From: Caproicibacter sp002399225
Lineage (GTDB): Bacteria > Bacillota > Clostridia > Oscillospirales > Acutalibacteraceae
DNA: 8,112 nt
Assembly: GCA_036756705.1 (NCBI GenBank)
Contig: DAIOKN010000050.1
Location: forward strand, 1 to 8,112
Direction: 5' to 3'
Shown: positions 1-5,549 of the stretch, piece after piece
How positions within the stretch are numbered: position 1 is the first letter of the stretch
Layout of the letters: every line of letters starts with the position of its first letter
The notes under the pieces: model-generated
What the model was told of the DNA's origin: nothing
Seen by the model: the letters and a program-made list of their open reading frames with translations, nothing else
The model's database searches: none
Program-made: the position numbers and the translations under genes

Positions 1-1101
1 TATTTTTTGATTTGCCTGGGGGCATACCGCGCTTGCAAACGCATAGTACTCCTGCTTTTTTACTCGGGTCGGACCATAGGTATCCAAGATGCCCTTTCCC
101 GTCTTCTTTTGAAGCGCGGCGTCGGCAAGAGCCACAACCCGAGGGATAGCCTCCCGCATCACTTCCTGATTGCCGTCTTTATAGAACTTGCTGCTGACAA
201 GGGAATAGTCGCACAGCGCGTCGATGAGAGAAAAAGAGAGCTTCAATGGAACCTCGGACGCATGTTGGGCAATCATCAGATCTGTTTTGGCCGAGGGCGA
301 GGCGTGAGGGTTCTCCTGCCCTGAAAGCAAAATATCTTTGAGTTCGTACTGTTGGGCAAAGTCAAAGGTCCAATCTGCCAAATAACGGTCCAACGCGGGA
401 AATCTCTCCCGGTAGGCGTTCCATACCCGAGTGAGCTTTTCATAGCCTTCCCGCGGGGTTTCCCATCCGGTTCCGCTGAGCAACTCGTAGATCAGTACGA
501 AAATGTACGACAGATCCGTGTCGATGTAATTTCCCTGGCGAACCTGGGAGCGCCAGTAGAAGTACCATGCCTGCTGGCTTTTGTTCATACTGTCGTAAGT
601 CGGCCAATAAGACATGAAGGGAACCAAGGGAACCGCTTTCCCATCCTTCTGGGCAAACCTTTTCATATCCGCAAAGAATTTTTCATGCGGATCATGGATC
701 GGAACCCGAACCGTGGGAGCGGAATACTGCGGCCTTGCGGGAACGGCCTGCTTTTTCTCCGGCTCCCCTGGCAGCACCATGTCGGAAAAGCCGGTGGGCG
801 TCGGTGATGGGAAATGGGTATTGGCCTTTTCCTGCGGCTTGACGGGAAGAGTCTCAGCCAAATTCATTCGTTTTTTAATGCTCCGGTAAGCAAAAATATA
901 ATGAACGATCCCGACAATCCAGAGGAACGGCGCTGTAGATGGGATCGCGAAGGTTACAACCGCATAAACAATTCCGCAGATAATATGCAGTGCATTTGTG
1001 TTCACGATTCCGATATAAAGCACGGAAAGCCAGTTGATCCACGGAACAAAGGAGAGTACCCTGCAGAACTTTCCGGGCAACTTAGGAGCCGTGCTTTTCA
1101 T
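1..1101 (-). CDS. TerB N-terminal (TerB_N) domain protein, membrane-anchored, 3' end beyond the window
   Basis: The minus strand is open for 367 codons from the ATG at 1101 to the window edge, with no in-frame stop, so the C-terminus is missing. AAAGGAGG lies about 9 nt upstream of this ATG. Residues about 17-72 form two or three hydrophobic segments ending in a basic YRSIKKRM stretch, suggesting an N-terminal membrane anchor. A Pro-rich linker follows (about 85-130). From residue about 163 the sequence reads MSYWPTYDSM, then QQAWYFYWRSQVRQGNYIDTD and a LSYIFVLIYELL helix, which I recognise as the TerB_N domain associated with tellurite-resistance/stress gene neighbourhoods. A TerB or TerB-C domain may lie in the unseen part. 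Its start overlaps the end of the upstream XRE gene by about 20 bp, implying translational coupling. The molecular function of TerB_N is not established; the family call is fairly sure, the role is not. Confidence 0.85.
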   Translation of the reverse strand, partial: MKSTAPKLPGKFCRVLSFVPWINWLSVLYIGIVNTNALHIICGIVYAVVTFAIPSTAPFLWIVGIVHYIFAYRSIKKRMNLAETLPVKPQEKANTHFPSPTPTGFSDMVLPGEPEKKQAVPARPQYSAPTVRVPIHDPHEKFFADMKRFAQKDGKAVPLVPFMSYWPTYDSMNKSQQAWYFYWRSQVRQGNYIDTDLSYIFVLIYELLSGTGWETPREGYEKLTRVWNAYRERFPALDRYLADWTFDFAQQYELKDILLSGQENPHASPSAKTDLMIAQHASEVPLKLSFSLIDALCDYSLVSSKFYKDGNQEVMREAIPRVVALADAALQKKTGKGILDTYGPTRVKKQEYYAFASAVCPQANQKI

Positions 1102-1327
1102 TCTCGGATGCCTCCTTTTCTGCGAATGCCGGCTTGACCTCCATGATATCGGACACATCGCAACTTAACGCGTTGCAGATTTTCACGAGAATATCCGTAT
1201 TGACATTTTCGCTTTTGCCCAGCTTGGCAAGTGAGGAAGGACTGATACCGGCCGAGGCACACAGGTCTTTCTTTTTTATATCACGGTCGATAAGCAGTTT
1301 CCACAGCTTTTTATAGCTAACAGACAT
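1082..1327 (-). CDS. small XRE-family (Cro/C1-type, HTH_26-like) transcriptional regulator
   Basis: This encodes an 81-residue DNA-binding protein. The start is set at 1327 (MSVSYKKLWKLL) because AGGAGG sits 6 nt upstream; the open frame goes on further but lacks a better site, and the family usually begins with (M)xYxxLWxxL. The helix-turn-helix spans about residues 18-45 (KKKDLCASAGISPSSLAKL), followed by the typical second half (VNTDILVKICNALSCDVSDIMEV). A short charged tail (EKEASENEKHGS) carries the overlap with the TerB_N gene, so the two form an operon. The regulator probably controls its own promoter at 1356-1384, next to which a 12-bp palindrome lies. The family is clear; targets are inferred. 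Confidence 0.88.
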   Translation of the reverse strand: MSVSYKKLWKLLIDRDIKKKDLCASAGISPSSLAKLGKSENVNTDILVKICNALSCDVSDIMEVKPAFAEKEASENEKHGS

Positions 1328-1355
1328 AGGCATCCTCCTAAATTTGGATATTCGT

Positions 1356-1384
1356 ATTATACAACGTTTATGTCGAATTCTCAA
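1356..1384 (-). promoter_or_regulatory. sigma-A promoter of the XRE-TerB_N operon
   Basis: Read on the minus strand, TTGAGA (1379-1384) and a consensus TATAAT (1356-1361) are separated by exactly 17 nt. The predicted start is near 1349, about 22 nt before the XRE start codon and just ahead of its AGGAGG. No other promoter of this quality lies upstream of the operon. Confidence 0.75.
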
Positions 1385-1393
1385 ATATATTTG
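1382..1393. promoter_or_regulatory. candidate operator palindrome at the -35 of the XRE-TerB_N promoter
   Basis: CAAATATATTTG is a perfect 12-bp palindrome overlapping and extending just upstream of the -35 box. The position suits autoregulation by the XRE protein, but AT-rich palindromes of this size can occur by chance. Confidence 0.35.
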
Positions 1394-1463
1394 GGAGAAA
1401 TCAAAGAAAAATCCGAGATGATGTCACAAGTCCGCATTCATATGAGCCTATGAAATTGAGGAA

Positions 1464-1506
1464 CTGGCCCTCCTCGCTTATTTCCACGTTGAGCGAGGGG
1501 GGCCAG
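1464..1506 (-). terminator. GC-rich hairpin after the sigma-like gene
   Basis: Two 15-nt arms (1464-1478 and 1492-1506) pair with a single mismatch around a 13-nt loop. The hairpin starts 11 nt past the stop codon of the sigma-like gene, so termination is the natural reading. No long U-tract follows on the minus strand, so it may be a weak terminator or an mRNA-stabilising stem. Confidence 0.55.
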
Positions 1507-1517
1507 CAGAAAATTTT

Positions 1518-1967
1518 TTATTTTTCCATGAGTTTTCTTAATTTCGCCAGGATTTTTACCTTCCGGTCATGAATGGTCCGCTGCGGAACGCCGGTTTCTC
1601 TGGACATCTGATGCTCACTTTTATCATTGAAAAACAAGGCAGTGATCAACTTCTGTTCCTCCGGGCTGAGGTGCTTGAGACAGGTCAGCATTTTTTCGAT
1701 CATCACGGTCTTGATTGCGACATCATCCACACTCTCTCCAGCAGCTGCAAACTGTTTGTTTTCCTCCAGAAGCCGCTCGTAGGAGTCCTCCCGGCTGGGG
1801 AGATATGTAACAGTTCCGCTGGCGGAATCAATCCGGCACCGTTCGACTTTGATGTCATACTGCAGGTATTCCATCTGGCGGTCGCTTTTCTCTAAAACCT
1901 CAATGATTTTTTCACTTACACCGGGATATTTTGCTTGGTAATCCGTTTTCTTCTGATACTTTGCCAT
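1518..1967 (-). CDS. sigma-70 region-4-like helix-turn-helix protein of clostridial integrative elements
   Basis: This 149-residue protein is started at 1967 (MAKYQKKTDYQAKYPGVSE) because GGAGG lies about 9 nt upstream; the open frame continues 59 codons further, but that extension looks non-coding. Residues 15-70 are a charged helical N-terminal part with an (L/V)PSREDSYERLLEEN segment. Residues about 100-145 (LSPEEQKLITALFF, then SEHQMSRETGVPQRTIHDRKVKIL) resemble sigma-70 region 4, with the helix-turn-helix at about 115-141. No region-2 core is present, so it is too short for a complete sigma factor and may be a sigma-like regulator. I recall close relatives as annotated cargo of clostridial conjugative and integrative elements, which supports a mobile origin for this flank. 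Confidence 0.82.
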   Translation of the reverse strand: MAKYQKKTDYQAKYPGVSEKIIEVLEKSDRQMEYLQYDIKVERCRIDSASGTVTYLPSREDSYERLLEENKQFAAAGESVDDVAIKTVMIEKMLTCLKHLSPEEQKLITALFFNDKSEHQMSRETGVPQRTIHDRKVKILAKLRKLMEK

Positions 1968-2089
1968 AAGGCTCGTCCTCCATTTCGTGATTGTTGAAAT
2001 CCGGAAATGAAGAACAAGCGGCGGAGATCTGCAGCGCAAATGTCTTTTCAGCGTTCTGATCAAGAACCCACAGAGTGCAAAAAAGATAC

Positions 2090-2107
2090 TATCCGGTCGA
2101 ACGGATA
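2090..2107. promoter_or_regulatory. perfect 6-bp inverted repeat in the leader region of the sigma-like gene
   Basis: TATCCG and CGGATA are separated by 6 nt, about 120 bp upstream of the sigma-like gene. It could be an operator or simply a small hairpin. No strong promoter was identified between it and the gene. Confidence 0.25.
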
Positions 2108-2123
2108 AGAAAAAAGTCGAACA

Positions 2124-2166
2124 AAAAAAGGCAGCAGTTTGCACGTTACAAACTGCTGCCTTTTTT
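2124..2166. terminator. strong bidirectional Rho-independent terminator
   Basis: A perfect 18-bp inverted repeat (2124-2141 and 2149-2166) with a 7-nt loop has a GC-rich core (GGCAGCAGTTTG) and A-run/T-run ends, so both transcripts would end in a U-tract. It would stop minus-strand transcripts coming from the riboswitch and cyclase side before they reach the sigma-like gene. Confidence 0.88.
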
Positions 2167-2320
2167 ACATATCCATATAGTTGATGTGCTATACGGAAGA
2201 GACCTTTATTTCAACCTCCGTACCTTATGAGTGCATCTTTGCATATGTGAAGCTCCCCTCATAGCCGCTAGCAAAAGGCGGCAAGAGACCACAGTATCAA
2301 AGAAGGGCACTTAAAGTCGT
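2167..2320. other. intergenic stretch with no convincing gene; one 12-codon open frame
   Basis: This lies between the riboswitch terminator and the strong bidirectional terminator. The only start codon with a Shine-Dalgarno-like GGGGAG at suitable distance opens a minus-strand frame at 2244-2206 (MQRCTHKVRRLK). A GGAGG near 2212-2216 has no useful start after it. A small GCCGC/GCGGC stem lies at 2264-2282. It may be the relic of a gene once governed by the riboswitch, but I see no recognisable protein. Confidence 0.4.
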
Positions 2321-2355
2321 AAAAAACAAAACCTGTCCATGGAAAGGCAGGTTTT
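2321..2355 (-). terminator. Rho-independent terminator of the c-di-GMP riboswitch expression platform
   Basis: On the minus strand the arms AAAACCTG (2348-2355) and CAGGTTTT (2328-2335), extended by two more pairs, form a hairpin followed by a GTTTTTT tract (2321-2327). It begins about 16 nt after the riboswitch aptamer, the usual arrangement for a transcription-termination switch. Whether c-di-GMP promotes or prevents termination cannot be read by eye. Confidence 0.75.
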
Positions 2356-2370
2356 ATATTTGCGACAAAC

Positions 2371-2455
2371 GGCAGCCAGGCTGTCATAGCGCTTTAACCA
2401 GCACCTTAGATCCTGTGGCTTTGCGTCCCTGACTTTAGTCAGGTTTGCTATTGGC
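2371..2455 (-). promoter_or_regulatory. cyclic di-GMP-I (GEMM-I) riboswitch aptamer
   Basis: The minus-strand RNA carries the class I signature in order: AGCAAACC (2442-2449), a P2 hairpin with arms CCTGAC/GTCAGG and a UAAA loop (2428-2443), the junction GGACGCAAAGCC, then CTAAGG and, on the other side of P3, CTATGACAGCCTGGCTGCC (about 2371-2389). These are the segments of the ligand pocket and the tetraloop-receptor helix of the GEMM-I family. The tetraloop is UAAA instead of the usual GNRA. The aptamer starts about 60 nt downstream of the PAS-GGDEF stop codon on the same strand and is followed by a terminator. It should sense c-di-GMP, the product of both neighbouring GGDEF proteins. Confidence 0.93.
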
Positions 2456-2457
2456 GT

Positions 2458-2485
2458 ATTTTATTTTCATCATGCTGTATGTAAA
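2458..2485 (-). promoter_or_regulatory. candidate promoter for the riboswitch transcript
   Basis: On the minus strand TTTACA (2480-2485) and TAAAAT (2458-2463) are spaced by 16 nt, with a predicted start near 2451 at the 5' edge of the aptamer. This would let the riboswitch RNA be made independently of the cyclase gene that ends at 2512. Confidence 0.55.
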
Positions 2486-2511
2486 AATTTTGTGGCGTAC
2501 GATATTTAACC

Positions 2512-3471
2512 CTACTCTATAAAAAGTCCACTTTCCTGACGTCCCATTGCTCTTGAGCGACCAAGTCCTTTGGCTTCATACAGCAGGCTGTCGGCTTGCC
2601 CCAATAGCTCCTTGTAGGACATGGTCTGGGAGCTACTATCCACGGCAACAATTCCAGCACTGAATGTCACCGGCTGCTTCGCTATTTTGGCGAAATATTT
2701 TGTCAACTCCACATGGATGCGCTTCAGAATCTGAAATGACTGCTTTTCATCGATACCATCGAAAATGAACACGAATTCTTCTCCGCCATATCGTCCGAGA
2801 ACATCGCCTTTTCGTATGTGGCGGTGTGCAATGTCAGAAAACTTCTTTAACACCTTATCTCCAAACAAATGTCCGTATTGATCGTTGAGCTGTTTGAAAT
2901 TGTCAAAGTCAATCATACACAGGCTGTATCGTTGATTGTTACCTGCACGGACACGCCGCTTGATTGATTGTACCAGTCCGTACTTATTCGTTGTTCTAGT
3001 AGCAAAATCCAGAGATAAGAGCTCTTTCAGGCGCTTTTCTTTCTGCTTTAAATCTGTGATATCGGCAAAAATCAGCAGGATATAGTTCCGATCATAATAG
3101 GAAACAAAAGAGCCATTCAATTGAAACCATTTTATTTTTTTGCGGCCTTCCCTGTTAAACGAGAACTGAATGGTATTGTTGTCTATTATTCCGCCTTTTC
3201 GAATAATTCTTATTGCGTGCATCAGATCGCATTGTCCATTCCCAGCTTTATCGCACTCGGAACAACTCACGCCAAAATTGCTGCAATGAAAAATTTGCCC
3301 GAACGTCATGCCTTTCACATAATCCGATTTTAAATCAAAGAATTTATACATTCGTCTGTTGACAAATACAAGTCGACATTGGTCATCCAGAATGACTTGT
3401 CCAATTCTGCTGTTCTCAAACAAACTATAAAAAAGGGTATCCTTTTGTAAAAGGGTAAATTTACGTTCCAT
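2512..3471 (-). CDS. PAS-GGDEF diguanylate cyclase with Cys-rich sensor domain
   Basis: This 319-residue cytosolic protein should make c-di-GMP from two GTP. Residues about 12-140 form a PAS domain (ENSRIGQVILDDQCRLVFVNRRMYKFF at its start, ADITDLK at its end) with an inserted cluster C63, C70, C73 and C81, a pattern seen in PAS domains suspected of binding metal, Fe-S or sensing redox. A short helical linker (KQKEKRLKELLSLD) leads to the GGDEF domain at about 155-310. The catalytic motif is GGEEF at 229-233, a metal-binding Asp lies in MIDFDNFKQLND (D188), and the allosteric I-site R220-K-G-D223 is exactly five residues before GGEEF. There is no signal peptide or membrane segment. The start at 3471 has AGGGGG four nt upstream. 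Its 3' side leads straight into the c-di-GMP riboswitch, and an HD-GYP remnant lies upstream on the same strand. Activity is very likely; the input signal is unknown. Confidence 0.93.
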   Translation of the reverse strand: MERKFTLLQKDTLFYSLFENSRIGQVILDDQCRLVFVNRRMYKFFDLKSDYVKGMTFGQIFHCSNFGVSCSECDKAGNGQCDLMHAIRIIRKGGIIDNNTIQFSFNREGRKKIKWFQLNGSFVSYYDRNYILLIFADITDLKQKEKRLKELLSLDFATRTTNKYGLVQSIKRRVRAGNNQRYSLCMIDFDNFKQLNDQYGHLFGDKVLKKFSDIAHRHIRKGDVLGRYGGEEFVFIFDGIDEKQSFQILKRIHVELTKYFAKIAKQPVTFSAGIVAVDSSSQTMSYKELLGQADSLLYEAKGLGRSRAMGRQESGLFIE

Positions 3472-3500
3472 GATGCCCCCTGGTCACTTTCAAAATGGTT

Positions 3501-3528
3501 ATTTTATAAATTGACAACTGTGTCATAA
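3501..3528 (-). promoter_or_regulatory. candidate promoter and operator of the PAS-GGDEF gene
   Basis: On the minus strand TTATGA (3523-3528) and TAAAAT (3501-3506) are spaced by 16 nt, giving a start near 3494, about 23 nt before the ATG. The palindrome TGACA-N4-TGTCA (3512-3525) falls between the boxes and could be a repressor site. The -35 is weak. Confidence 0.45.
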
Positions 3529-3604
3529 GTAATCAGCAGATCAGCATGAAAAACGGCCCTGGGGATACTTCACAGATACGAAAACAGCGCATCGCAGGTC
3601 GACT

Positions 3605-3880
3605 TCAACGGGCAAGGAAAGCTCTTACAAGTTCGGGGTCCGACTGTATCCACGCACGTCGCTTAAGTTCCAGACGTGCGTGATCTTGTGAATGGCTTTT
3701 CCGGTAGATTCTATTGCTGGTTATGGCATATCATAAGCGTCACAGATCGTTGTAATACGCGCGATCAGGGGGATTGTGTCATAGCTGATTCTCAGTCACA
3801 TTCCACCATTCATCATGGTAAACTGATGATTGTATTACGAGAGGAATAAGGTAAGCATTTGTTTTCTCTCTTTTAGACGT
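3605..3880 (-). pseudogene. decayed HD-GYP-type (c-di-GMP phosphodiesterase-like) C-terminal remnant
   Basis: Three minus-strand reading frames together reproduce the C-terminal half of an HD-GYP domain. First (3800-3862) IPLVIQSSVYHDEWWN matches the HHExW(D/N)G region. After a shift and a shortening of roughly 11 nt (between 3761 and 3802), SYDTIPLIARITTICDAYD (3730-3786) matches IPLxARIxxIxDxYD. After a 2-nt insertion or 1-nt loss at 3728-3729, 40 residues (3605-3727) match what follows: AITSNRIYRK corresponds to AMTSxRxYRK, and SDPELVRAFL corresponds to the FDPELVxxFL end of the family. The GYP part is lost. Upstream, AGGAGG (3887-3892) precedes an in-frame ACG (3878-3880) at a spacing of 6 nt, perhaps a mutated start. 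The N-terminal half, with the HD metal motif, was not found. An active HD-GYP would degrade c-di-GMP; this copy cannot be functional. Confidence 0.8.
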
Positions 3881-4007
3881 TGATATCCTCCTAATAATGA
3901 AAAACTGATCCAGGCGCAGAATCTCAGCACAAAACTTCTAACCCTCGATGCCTTCGAATAACCCTTTTCAGAAAGGGAATCATAGTGTAAGAGGGTAAAA
4001 CACCAAA
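3881..4007. other. gap between HD-GYP remnant and left inverted repeat; no supported gene
   Basis: A minus-strand open frame crosses this stretch and the left repeat, but it has no ribosome binding site and no recognisable protein. The stretch contains ACCCTC/GAGGGT arms with an inner CCCTTT/AAAGGG stem (about 3942-3996), which might fold in a leader RNA. More decayed coding sequence is possible. Confidence 0.35.
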
Positions 4008-4027
4008 TTTCGTAAAGTATCTGACTT
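4008..4027 (+). repeat. left copy of a perfect 20-bp inverted repeat flanking the recombinase gene (LIR)
   Basis: TTTCGTAAAGTATCTGACTT here is the exact reverse complement of 5442-5461. The match ends sharply on both sides. Within it, read on the opposite strand, AAGT and ACTT lie 5 nt apart, a small symmetric core that could be part of a recombinase site. It lies 78 bp beyond the stop codon of the tyrosine recombinase. A perfect 20-bp match at this spacing is not expected by chance. Confidence 0.85.
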
Positions 4028-4104
4028 TGCGAATATAGCCATAAGGTATTGATAATTTGTTGCTTTATCAAATTTTGGACTAGCATTTTTGACGACGATT
4101 AGCT

Positions 4105-5232
4105 TTATGCACTGAAGGAGTTGACCAGCATTTCAATGCAATTTTTCCGGCACTCAAACGCAGGGTGGACATAGCGATTTAGGGTAATATTTACATTGGA
4201 ATGTCCTAGCAATTCGCTGATGGTTTTCACATCGATGCCCAATTCCACACACCGGGTAGCGAACGTATGCCGGAGCGCATGAAAGTTTATATCATCGATG
4301 CCCGCCTCCCGAAGAAACTTTTTGAAACGGTACTGGCAAAGCCGGGGCTCTACATACCCGCAGTTTCCCGACAGAATATAGTCCTCATCACAAGCGCGTT
4401 TTTTTAGTTGCGCCATATGGCATACGAGAAAGCTGGGAAGAGGAATATCTCGTATAGAACACTCGCTTTTCGGTGCATCAATACTAATTAACGTTTTGCT
4501 CTTGCCACCTTGGCCGCAATTGTGAATTCTCTGTAGAGTTTTATTGATTTTGATCACACCTTCGTCTAGAGAAATGTCGCTCCATTTCAAAGAACACAAC
4601 TCACCTATTCGAATGCCTGTAAAAAGGCTGATCATAACGCCCAGCCCTGTCGTGTTTTTTTCGCCTTTGGCGGTTTTGATCAGAGCCAGCTGTTCATCCC
4701 GCGTCAACACTCTCAGTTTGGGAAGGCTGTATTTCGGAAGTTTAATTGATAACGTCATTCCCGCCAAAGTCAAGCTCCGCTTTAAAATACCCACAATATC
4801 CCGCACGGTTTTTGCAGAAAGACCGCCTTTCCCGTCCGTCCTTCCTGTTTGCAGTTTTTGATTGACATAGGCTTGGATGGTATTGCTGTCAATTTTGCGC
4901 AAAGGGATCTGGCCTAGAACTGGATCAATGTGCCGACGAATCAGCCCGTCATAATTGGCATAAGTTGATTTTTTGACGCTCATTTGAATCGAAGCCTGCC
5001 AAAGCCTCATGTACTCGCCAAGAGTCATTTGCCGAAAGCTCTGCTTTTCTCCGCTGATCTCCTGTTTTCCGCAAGTGGCCTTCGCTTCCGCTTGGGCCCT
5101 TTTGGCCTCCAGATAGCTGTGCCGATAAATATAACCGTATACCGCCCGGCCGGTTGCATCGCGCGCTTTGATATAGCGGGCCTCCCATCGGCCATCCTGC
5201 CGCTTATAGATATTTTCGCCTCTGCGTGACAT
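4105..5232 (-). CDS. tyrosine recombinase / phage-type site-specific integrase
   Basis: This is a complete 375-residue enzyme that cuts and rejoins DNA at specific sites. Residues 1-60 form the basic arm-binding-like N-terminus (MSRRGENIYKRQDGRWEARY), 68-155 the SAM-like core-binding domain (MTLGEYMRLW, then SVKKSTYANYDGLIRRHI), and 175-365 the catalytic domain. Catalytic residues visible are R208 (LFTGIRIGEL), a candidate Lys at 255, H318 and R321 (HALRHTFATR), H344 (LLGHSNVNIT) and the nucleophile Y354 (LNRYVH). Length and motifs are intact. AAAGGAAG stands about 11 nt before the ATG. No excisionase, relaxase or other mobility gene adjoins it; instead the gene sits between 20-bp inverted repeats, which favours DNA inversion over integration. 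Integration of a small element is the alternative. Confidence 0.95.
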   Translation of the reverse strand: MSRRGENIYKRQDGRWEARYIKARDATGRAVYGYIYRHSYLEAKRAQAEAKATCGKQEISGEKQSFRQMTLGEYMRLWQASIQMSVKKSTYANYDGLIRRHIDPVLGQIPLRKIDSNTIQAYVNQKLQTGRTDGKGGLSAKTVRDIVGILKRSLTLAGMTLSIKLPKYSLPKLRVLTRDEQLALIKTAKGEKNTTGLGVMISLFTGIRIGELCSLKWSDISLDEGVIKINKTLQRIHNCGQGGKSKTLISIDAPKSECSIRDIPLPSFLVCHMAQLKKRACDEDYILSGNCGYVEPRLCQYRFKKFLREAGIDDINFHALRHTFATRCVELGIDVKTISELLGHSNVNITLNRYVHPAFECRKNCIEMLVNSFSA

Positions 5233-5304
5233 TAAAATCTACTTCCTTTCTGATCGATTACGACTGAAATTATGACGGCGATAAGTGGGTAAACACCGCC
5301 TAAA

Positions 5305-5334
5305 AGCATAGACGCACGATTTTTTCTCTGTCAA
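5305..5334 (-). promoter_or_regulatory. candidate promoter of the recombinase gene
   Basis: On the minus strand a consensus TTGACA (5329-5334) and TATGCT (5305-5310) are 18 nt apart, about 73 nt upstream of the start codon. The position inside the inverted repeats means the recombinase would carry its own promoter in either orientation. Confidence 0.5.
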
Positions 5335-5381
5335 ATCGGAAGAACCACCGCCTCCCGACTTCAAATTTCTGTCGAACTTCA

Positions 5382-5410
5382 TTGACTATTGGCTGATTTT
5401 GTCATAAAAT
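5382..5410 (+). promoter_or_regulatory. outward-facing sigma-A promoter next to the right inverted repeat
   Basis: TTGACT (5382-5387) and TAAAAT (5405-5410) are separated by exactly 17 nt; the predicted start is near 5417, 25 nt before the right repeat. It points away from the recombinase gene and out of the repeat-bounded segment. In the present orientation its transcript meets the hairpin at 5475-5513. After inversion it would point left toward the HD-GYP remnant and the PAS-GGDEF gene. Confidence 0.6.
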
Positions 5411-5441
5411 ATTCTTATCATACTGCCAAAATCATATCGGC

Positions 5442-5461
5442 AAGTCAGATACTTTACGAAA
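5442..5461 (-). repeat. right copy of the perfect 20-bp inverted repeat (RIR)
   Basis: This is the exact reverse complement of 4008-4027. It lies 209 bp upstream of the recombinase start, just outside the outward promoter and 13 bp before a terminator hairpin. On its inner side TGCC/GGCA (about 5424-5441) adds a further short symmetric element, which the left copy lacks. Confidence 0.85.
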
Positions 5462-5474
5462 AATCGAGTCAATA

Positions 5475-5513
5475 AAAGGCCGGCGGCTTGTAGTGTACAA
5501 ACCGTCGGCCTTT
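5475..5513. terminator. bidirectional terminator between the right repeat and the XRE gene
   Basis: Two 18-nt arms (5475-5492 and 5496-5513) pair with two mismatches around a 3-nt loop, with a GGCCGGCGGC core. On the minus strand it ends in CCTTTTATTG, fitting the end of the XRE gene 37 bp away. On the plus strand it would stop transcripts from the outward promoter, though the U-tract there (TTTACTT) is weaker. Confidence 0.75.
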
Positions 5514-5549
5514 ACTTATGTGCTTAAATCTATCCGTATTGAATGTTAT

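Noticed and set aside
7..889. Plus-strand open frames across the left edge (7-324, 352-807, 614-889)
   Set aside because: They are antisense shadows of the TerB_N gene, which is open for 367 codons on the minus strand with domain similarity; the plus-strand peptides resemble nothing.
1968..2144. N-terminal extension of the sigma-like protein
   Set aside because: The 59 added residues look non-coding and include half of the terminator; a good GGAGG supports the start at 1967.
3651..3682. Perfect 10-bp hairpin CACGCACGTC/GACGTGCGTG that looked like a structured RNA
   Set aside because: It lies inside the HD-GYP remnant in a stretch that translates cleanly as the domain's C-terminus, and no U-tract follows on either strand.
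3835..4086. Minus-strand 83-codon open frame across the left inverted repeat
   Set aside because: It has no ribosome binding site, no recognisable sequence, and its 3' end overlaps the HD-GYP remnant in a different frame.
4008..5461. Reading the 20-bp repeats as terminal inverted repeats of a transposon
   Set aside because: No DDE transposase is present, the enclosed gene is a tyrosine recombinase, and I see no target-site duplication outside the repeats.
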